Shown here: in pieces, positions 5,332 through 9,458 of the stretch
How the letters are laid out: each line of letters begins with the position of its first letter
Numbering within the stretch: position 1 is the first letter of the stretch
From: an uncultured Clostridia bacterium
GTDB taxonomy: Bacteria > Bacillota > Clostridia > Christensenellales > Borkfalkiaceae
Direction of reading: 5' to 3'
Length of the DNA: 9,458 nt
Assembly (NCBI GenBank): GCA_944338265.1
Contig: CALVLO010000052.1
Coordinates: 1 to 9,458, forward strand
Notes under the pieces: generated by a model
Database searches by the model: none
What the model was told of the DNA's origin: nothing
The model's input: only the letters and a program-made list of their open reading frames with translations
Translations under genes and position numbers: made by a program

Positions 5332-7680
5332 TTATTTGAGGGTGACGACGGTGACGCCGCCCTCCCCTTCGCCGTATTTGCCGAGGCGGAAGGAGGCGAC
5401 GTGCCTGTTCTTTTTGAGCATGGCGTGGATGGCGGCGCGCAGCTTGCCCGTGCCCACGCCGTGCACGATGCGCACTTCGGGCAGGTTGGAGAGCACAGCG
5501 CCATCCAAAAAGGCTTCCGCCTCCGGGAGCGCCTCTGCCGCCGTCATGCCGATGACGTTGCACTCCAAATGCACGACGGGGCGCTCTTTGAGATCGCGCG
5601 AGACCTGCACCGTCTTTTGCGGCTTGGCGGGCAGCCTCTTTTGGGGCGGGAGGAAGAGATCGCCCGCCTTCACCCGCACTTTGAGCGCGCCCGTTTGCAC
5701 CTCGCAGCTCCCCTTTTCCACGCGGAGCACGGTGCCTTCGGCATTCATGCTGCCCACGAGCACCTTATCCCCCGCCCTGAGCGCGGAAAGGTCGGCGGGC
5801 ACGGCGCGGACGGGCTCCTCCTCCGCGGGGGCGCTCGCCATTTTGTTTTTGAGCGTGCGGGCGCGGATGAGATCTTGCTCGGAATAGTTCTCCTTTTGGA
5901 AGATGCGCTCCATCTCGGAAAGGAGCTCCTCTGCCTCGGCGGTGCGTTCGGTGACGATGCGCCGCGCCTCTGCCTTGGCGGACGTGAAAAAGCGCTCGCG
6001 CTCCGTGCGGAACTTCTCCTCCTCTTTGCCGAGCGCGGCGAGCTTTGCCTCCCACTCCCGTTGGAGCGATTCGGCATTTTTTTGCGCCGCTTCCGTGCGG
6101 ATGCGGCTCTCTTCGGCGGCGGAGAGCGTCTCTGAAAAGGCGCGCGCGCCCTCGGAAAGGAAGCTCTTCGCCTCGGTGACCGTCTCCTGCGGGAGCCCGA
6201 GCCGCGTGCAGATGAGCAGGGCGTTGGAGGCGCCCGGGGCGCCGATCTTGAGGCGGTAGAGGGGCTTGAAGTCCTCTGCATCGAACTCCATACAGCCGTT
6301 TTCGATGCCGTTTTCGCGGTATGCGAACTCTTTGAGCGCCGAGTAGTGGGTGGTGACGATGCCCTTGGCGCCCCGCCGCAGCAATTGGTGCACAATGGCT
6401 TGCGCGAGTGCAGCGCCCTCCTCCGGATCGGTGCCGCCGCCCGGCTCATCGATGAGCACCAGCGAGCGCGCGGTCGCCTTCTCTAAAATTTCTTTGATGT
6501 GCACGATGTGCGAGGAGAAGGTGGAGAGGTTTTCTTCGATGGATTGGCTGTCGCCGACGTCGCACCAGACGCCATCGAAGACGGAGAGGCGCGTCCCCTC
6601 GGCGGCGGGCACGAACATGCCGCATGCCGCCATCAGACAGAAGAGCCCGCACATTTTGAGCGTGACCGTTTTGCCGCCCGTGTTCGCGCCCGAGATGATG
6701 AGCATGTTGTAGCGCTCCCCCACGGCAAGCGAGACGGGAACGGCGGTTTTTTGATCGAGCAGCGGATGCCTGCCTTTGACGATCTCGACGGCGCCCTTTG
6801 CGCCGAGCGCGGGCTTGACGGCGCGGAGCCTGTAAGCGTACTCCGCGCGGGCATAGTAGCTATCTGCCTCGGCGAGCACCTCTGTGGCGCGTTCGAGCCC
6901 TGCGCGCATGGCGCCCACGGCGCGGGAGAGCTCTGAGAGGATGCGCTCGATCTCCTCCCGCTCATCGAGCATAAGAGAGCGCAGCTCGTTGTTCATTTCG
7001 AGCACCTCTTCGGGCTCGATGAACACCGTGGCGCCGCTTTGGGAGCGATCGTGCACGAAGCCGCGGATGCTGCGCTTGTATTCCGCCTTGACAGGGATGA
7101 CGAAGCGGTCGCCGCGCACGGTGACGATGCCCTCCTGCAAGAACTTGCGCTCTTCGCCCGAGAGATAGCTTTGCAGGCGGGCGCGGATGCGTTCGCCCAA
7201 GAGGCGTATCTGCATCCGCAGCGAATAGAGCCGATCGCTGGCGTGATCGGAAAGTTCGTTTTCGTTGATGATCTTGCGCCCGATCTCCGCTTCGAGCGAC
7301 TGATCGAAGACGAGATGCTCGGTGAGTGCCCGCAAATTGGGCAAAGGCGCATCTGCATAGCCGCGCACGGAGGCATACAGGAGGCGCGCGGCGCGCAGCA
7401 GCCTTGCCACCGCCAACAGCTCCGCAGGCGAGAGCGCGGAGCCCTTTTCGGCGCGCTCCAAACGGTCTTCCACGGGCGGGAAGGGCTCGACGCGCCCCGC
7501 GCCGCAGGAAAAGAGGAGCATCTGCGCCTCCTCCGTGAGATCGAGCCGTCGCTTAGCCTCGGCAAGCTCGGAAGTCGGTTCGAGGCGGGCAAGGATCGCA
7601 CGCCCGCCTTCGAGGGAGGCATACGACGCGGCTTGCGATAAAATTTTATCGAGTTCGAGCCTTATGGCGCTTTCGTTCAT
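5332..7680 (-). CDS. mutS2: MutS2 (RqcU): ATPase with Smr domain
   Basis: The 782-residue protein has the usual MutS2 length and layout: core/clamp helices (about 1-290), ABC-type ATPase (about 290-500), a long charged coiled coil (about 500-600), a KOW-like linker (about 635-690) and a C-terminal Smr domain (about 700-782). Walker A is SGANTGGKT (330-338, Lys337). Walker B is LVLIDEPGGGTDP (408-420, Asp411/Glu412), where Pro413 replaces the usual Leu and GGG the usual GAG. The Smr HGVGTG (740-745) is kept, but the LDLRG motif reads CNVIG (707-711). MutS2 does not do mismatch repair; it is known to limit recombination and, in Bacillus, to split collided ribosomes. The start at 7680 is fixed by AAGGAG six bases upstream and by the ATGA overlap with the U32 gene; a longer frame to 7761 runs back into that gene and is not used. 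Confidence 0.97.
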   Translation of the reverse strand: MNESAIRLELDKILSQAASYASLEGGRAILARLEPTSELAEAKRRLDLTEEAQMLLFSCGAGRVEPFPPVEDRLERAEKGSALSPAELLAVARLLRAARLLYASVRGYADAPLPNLRALTEHLVFDQSLEAEIGRKIINENELSDHASDRLYSLRMQIRLLGERIRARLQSYLSGEERKFLQEGIVTVRGDRFVIPVKAEYKRSIRGFVHDRSQSGATVFIEPEEVLEMNNELRSLMLDEREEIERILSELSRAVGAMRAGLERATEVLAEADSYYARAEYAYRLRAVKPALGAKGAVEIVKGRHPLLDQKTAVPVSLAVGERYNMLIISGANTGGKTVTLKMCGLFCLMAACGMFVPAAEGTRLSVFDGVWCDVGDSQSIEENLSTFSSHIVHIKEILEKATARSLVLIDEPGGGTDPEEGAALAQAIVHQLLRRGAKGIVTTHYSALKEFAYRENGIENGCMEFDAEDFKPLYRLKIGAPGASNALLICTRLGLPQETVTEAKSFLSEGARAFSETLSAAEESRIRTEAAQKNAESLQREWEAKLAALGKEEEKFRTERERFFTSAKAEARRIVTERTAEAEELLSEMERIFQKENYSEQDLIRARTLKNKMASAPAEEEPVRAVPADLSALRAGDKVLVGSMNAEGTVLRVEKGSCEVQTGALKVRVKAGDLFLPPQKRLPAKPQKTVQVSRDLKERPVVHLECNVIGMTAAEALPEAEAFLDGAVLSNLPEVRIVHGVGTGKLRAAIHAMLKKNRHVASFRLGKYGEGEGGVTVVTLK

Positions 7681-9458
7681 AGCATGCTCCTTGTATGGTG
7701 TCCGCCCGTGACTGCCGCGGCGCTCCCTGCGCCCAGCGAATGGTCGAAGAGCGCCGAGCACGCCCCCTCCGCCTCCGCAAGGGAGGCGCAGTTATACAGC
7801 TCGAAGCGGCAGCCCTCCGCCGCCTCGTAGCGGCGCATGGGAAAGGCGCGCCCTGCCTCGTCCGTGAGCGTGTAGCGTGCGCGGCGGTCGCACGCGGCGC
7901 AGCTTTTGCCGAAGGGGCAATAGCACAGGTCCATCACTTTGAGATCGCCCCCCGCAAGGAAGAAGGCGTTGGGCGCGGCAAGCTGCGCCTGCTCGCGCAG
8001 CGAGATCTCCTTGGAGAGCGTGAAAAAGTCCGCCGCGGCGCAGGCGCCCGCAGCAGAGAGCGGGTTGGCGACATTCCAGCCCGTGCCCGCAAACAGCTTT
8101 ACGCCGTATTTTTTGGCGAGGGCGATGCCGTATGTCCCCTCGCAGAAGATGCCCGCGAACTTGGAAAGGTGCGGCGCGACGAGCAGCTCGTCTGCCGCCG
8201 TGAAGAGGGGCGGAAGGTACAGCCATACCCCTTTGGGCGGGGCGAGGCGGGCGTAGCCTGACGGCTTCCACACCACGATATCTGCCTGCGGGAGCGGCAT
8301 GCCCTCCGAGACGATGACCGCCGACATGCCCCCTTTCTGCGCCTTGACCGCGGACATGGGTACCGCCTTTTCCGTGAGCGGAGTGCGATGCGGCGCGAGA
8401 CAGGAGACGAGCCCCTCGTAAAAGGCGCGGCGGAAGGCGTTGAGCGCGGACTTGGGGAGAAAGGCGCCGTCCGTTTCGACCTGCACACGGGGCAGGAGCG
8501 GGAGCCCGTCCGTTTTGCAAAAGTTTTCCGCGACTTCCTCCGCCGTGAGCGGGGCGCTCCTGGCGCGCGCACATACCTCCCCCCGGAGGGCAAACCCCTC
8601 GGCGGCGGCGTGCAGCCGTTCCCCCGCCATCGCCCTCACCCGAACGGCGATCTCCCGCGCGCGGACGGGCGTGAGCGCACGCGAAAGCGCAGCCGTATCG
8701 GTGGTGATGCGCACCTCGTCGCCCGCGGCGAGCTTTTCGGAAGAGGAGAGGAAAAAGCCGCCCTTCTCCCGCCCCGCAAACGCCGCGCCGCCGACCTCTT
8801 TGCCGCCGCGCAGGATCTTGAAGGCATCCCCCTTCTGCGCCGCGAAGGCGCTCGCGCAGAACCACTTTCCGCCGCGGCGGGTGAGCTCCCCCGCCCGCTC
8901 GCCGATGTGCCCCTGCACCTTGCGGGAGAGGAGCCGCCCGTCCTGCCCGAAGCCGATGCCCCGCGTGTAGCCGCCGCGGTTGTAGGCGCGGGCAAGATCG
9001 GAAAATTCCTGCCTGCCCTCCCCGCCCGCGAGCAGGGCGCGGTAATACTTCACCGCCGCCGCGGCGTAGGCGGACGAACGCATGCGGCCCTCGATCTTCA
9101 AAGAAGTCACGCCTGCGGAAAGGAGGGTCTTGACATCCTTCCCGAGGCTGAGATCGGCAAGCGAGAGCGCGTAGGCGGGCGCTTCGAACCCCGCGCGGTC
9201 GATGGTATACTGTTTGCGGCAGGGCTGTTTGCACCGCCCGCGGTTGCCGCTGTTGCCGCCCGCGAAGGAGGAAAGATAGCACTGCCCCGAAAAACAGGTG
9301 CACAGCGCCCCCTGCACGAATGCCTCCGTTTCGATGACGGAAGAGATGGCGGAAATTTCGGCAAGCGGCGTCTCGCGGGCGAGCACCGCGCGCGAAAATC
9401 CGTACTCCTTCGCGACCTCCGCGCCGTGAACGTTGCAGCAGCCCGCCTGCGTGGAGAG
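7677..9458 (-). CDS. U32 family peptidase with DUF3656-type region (RlhA-like), 5' end outside window
   Basis: The visible 593 residues are the C-terminal part of a U32 protein. The frame is open to the window edge and its first residues (STQAGCCNVHGAEVAKEYGF) are ordinary U32 sequence, so the GTG at 9386 is not the start. The family signature E-x-F-x2-G-A-L-C-x4-G-x-C-x-L-S is complete (about 9330 to 9270), followed by conserved cysteines in GRCKQPCR. A middle part with the features of DUF3656 follows, and near the end CPFGKSCAACDRR has more conserved cysteines. U32 proteins with DUF3656 include RlhA, needed for 23S rRNA C2501 hydroxylation in E. coli; the cysteines probably hold an iron-sulfur cluster. 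True protease activity is doubtful for this group. Its TGA overlaps the mutS2 ATG and its last codons contain the mutS2 ribosome site, so the two are translationally coupled. Confidence 0.93.
   Translation of the reverse strand, partial: LSTQAGCCNVHGAEVAKEYGFSRAVLARETPLAEISAISSVIETEAFVQGALCTCFSGQCYLSSFAGGNSGNRGRCKQPCRKQYTIDRAGFEAPAYALSLADLSLGKDVKTLLSAGVTSLKIEGRMRSSAYAAAAVKYYRALLAGGEGRQEFSDLARAYNRGGYTRGIGFGQDGRLLSRKVQGHIGERAGELTRRGGKWFCASAFAAQKGDAFKILRGGKEVGGAAFAGREKGGFFLSSSEKLAAGDEVRITTDTAALSRALTPVRAREIAVRVRAMAGERLHAAAEGFALRGEVCARARSAPLTAEEVAENFCKTDGLPLLPRVQVETDGAFLPKSALNAFRRAFYEGLVSCLAPHRTPLTEKAVPMSAVKAQKGGMSAVIVSEGMPLPQADIVVWKPSGYARLAPPKGVWLYLPPLFTAADELLVAPHLSKFAGIFCEGTYGIALAKKYGVKLFAGTGWNVANPLSAAGACAAADFFTLSKEISLREQAQLAAPNAFFLAGGDLKVMDLCYCPFGKSCAACDRRARYTLTDEAGRAFPMRRYEAAEGCRFELYNCASLAEAEGACSALFDHSLGAGSAAAVTGGHHTRSML
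7687..7692 (-). promoter_or_regulatory. Ribosome binding site that decides the mutS2 start
   Basis: AAGGAG on the minus strand, six bases before the ATG at 7680-7678, lies inside the last codons of the U32 gene. It fixes the mutS2 start 27 codons downstream of the longest open frame. Confidence 0.85.

Noticed and set aside
7792..9303. Minus-strand frame of 503 codons inside the U32 gene
   Set aside because: It overlaps the U32 frame completely, is highly rich in Arg and Gly, and has no motif. The U32 frame carries the full family signature.
9384..9386. GTG as the start codon of the U32 gene
   Set aside because: The frame continues upstream to the window edge with typical U32 sequence (STQAGCCNVHGAEV), so the gene is truncated by the window rather than starting here.

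Overview
All the supported genes in this window lie on the minus strand, so the text below goes from high to low coordinates, the direction of transcription. The DNA is GC-rich. It has strong purine-rich ribosome binding sites and standard sigma-70/sigma-A type promoters. The gene set (MutS2, a YlxY-like deacetylase next to an M16 peptidase, a U32 peptidase with a DUF3656-type middle region) points to a GC-rich member of the Firmicutes/Clostridia, plausibly an uncultured gut lineage. That placement is inferred from gene content and style, not from a marker tree.

Region 1 (9458 down to about 2111) looks like the distal part of one long operon whose promoter lies outside the window. The order is: U32-family peptidase (5' end cut off by the window), mutS2, a YlxY-like degenerate polysaccharide deacetylase, an M16 zinc peptidase of the MlpA/YmxG type, a family-6 uracil-DNA-glycosylase-superfamily enzyme (hypoxanthine/deoxyinosine glycosylase), and an AlkD-like DNA alkylation repair protein. 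Three of the five junctions are 4-base ATGA overlaps (U32/mutS2, M16/glycosylase, glycosylase/AlkD-like). The other two gaps are 61 and 32 bases. A small hairpin followed by TTTT directly after the last stop codon probably ends the operon. The theme is nucleic-acid and ribosome maintenance (U32/RlhA-like, MutS2, two base-excision-type enzymes), with a conserved deacetylase-peptidase pair in the middle.

Region 2 (about 2100 to 1721) is a self-contained acyl carrier protein gene, acpP. It has a near-consensus promoter, a perfect Shine-Dalgarno sequence that sets the start at 2000, and a clear intrinsic terminator with a GCAA tetraloop.

Region 3 (about 1680 to 1) is a type IIA topoisomerase ATPase subunit (GyrB/ParE) with its own extended -10 promoter. 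It is cut by the window edge just before the TOPRIM metal-binding Asp-x-Asp.

The acpP and gyrB/parE promoters share an identical 10-base block at exactly the same position in their 17-base spacers. I found no RNA gene, mobile element or CRISPR array, and no defence system or other clearly new multi-gene system. No gene-free stretch exceeds 190 bases. The most notable points are the degenerate active-site motifs in the deacetylase and in the MutS2 Smr domain, the translationally coupled pair of DNA repair enzymes, and the shared promoter block.
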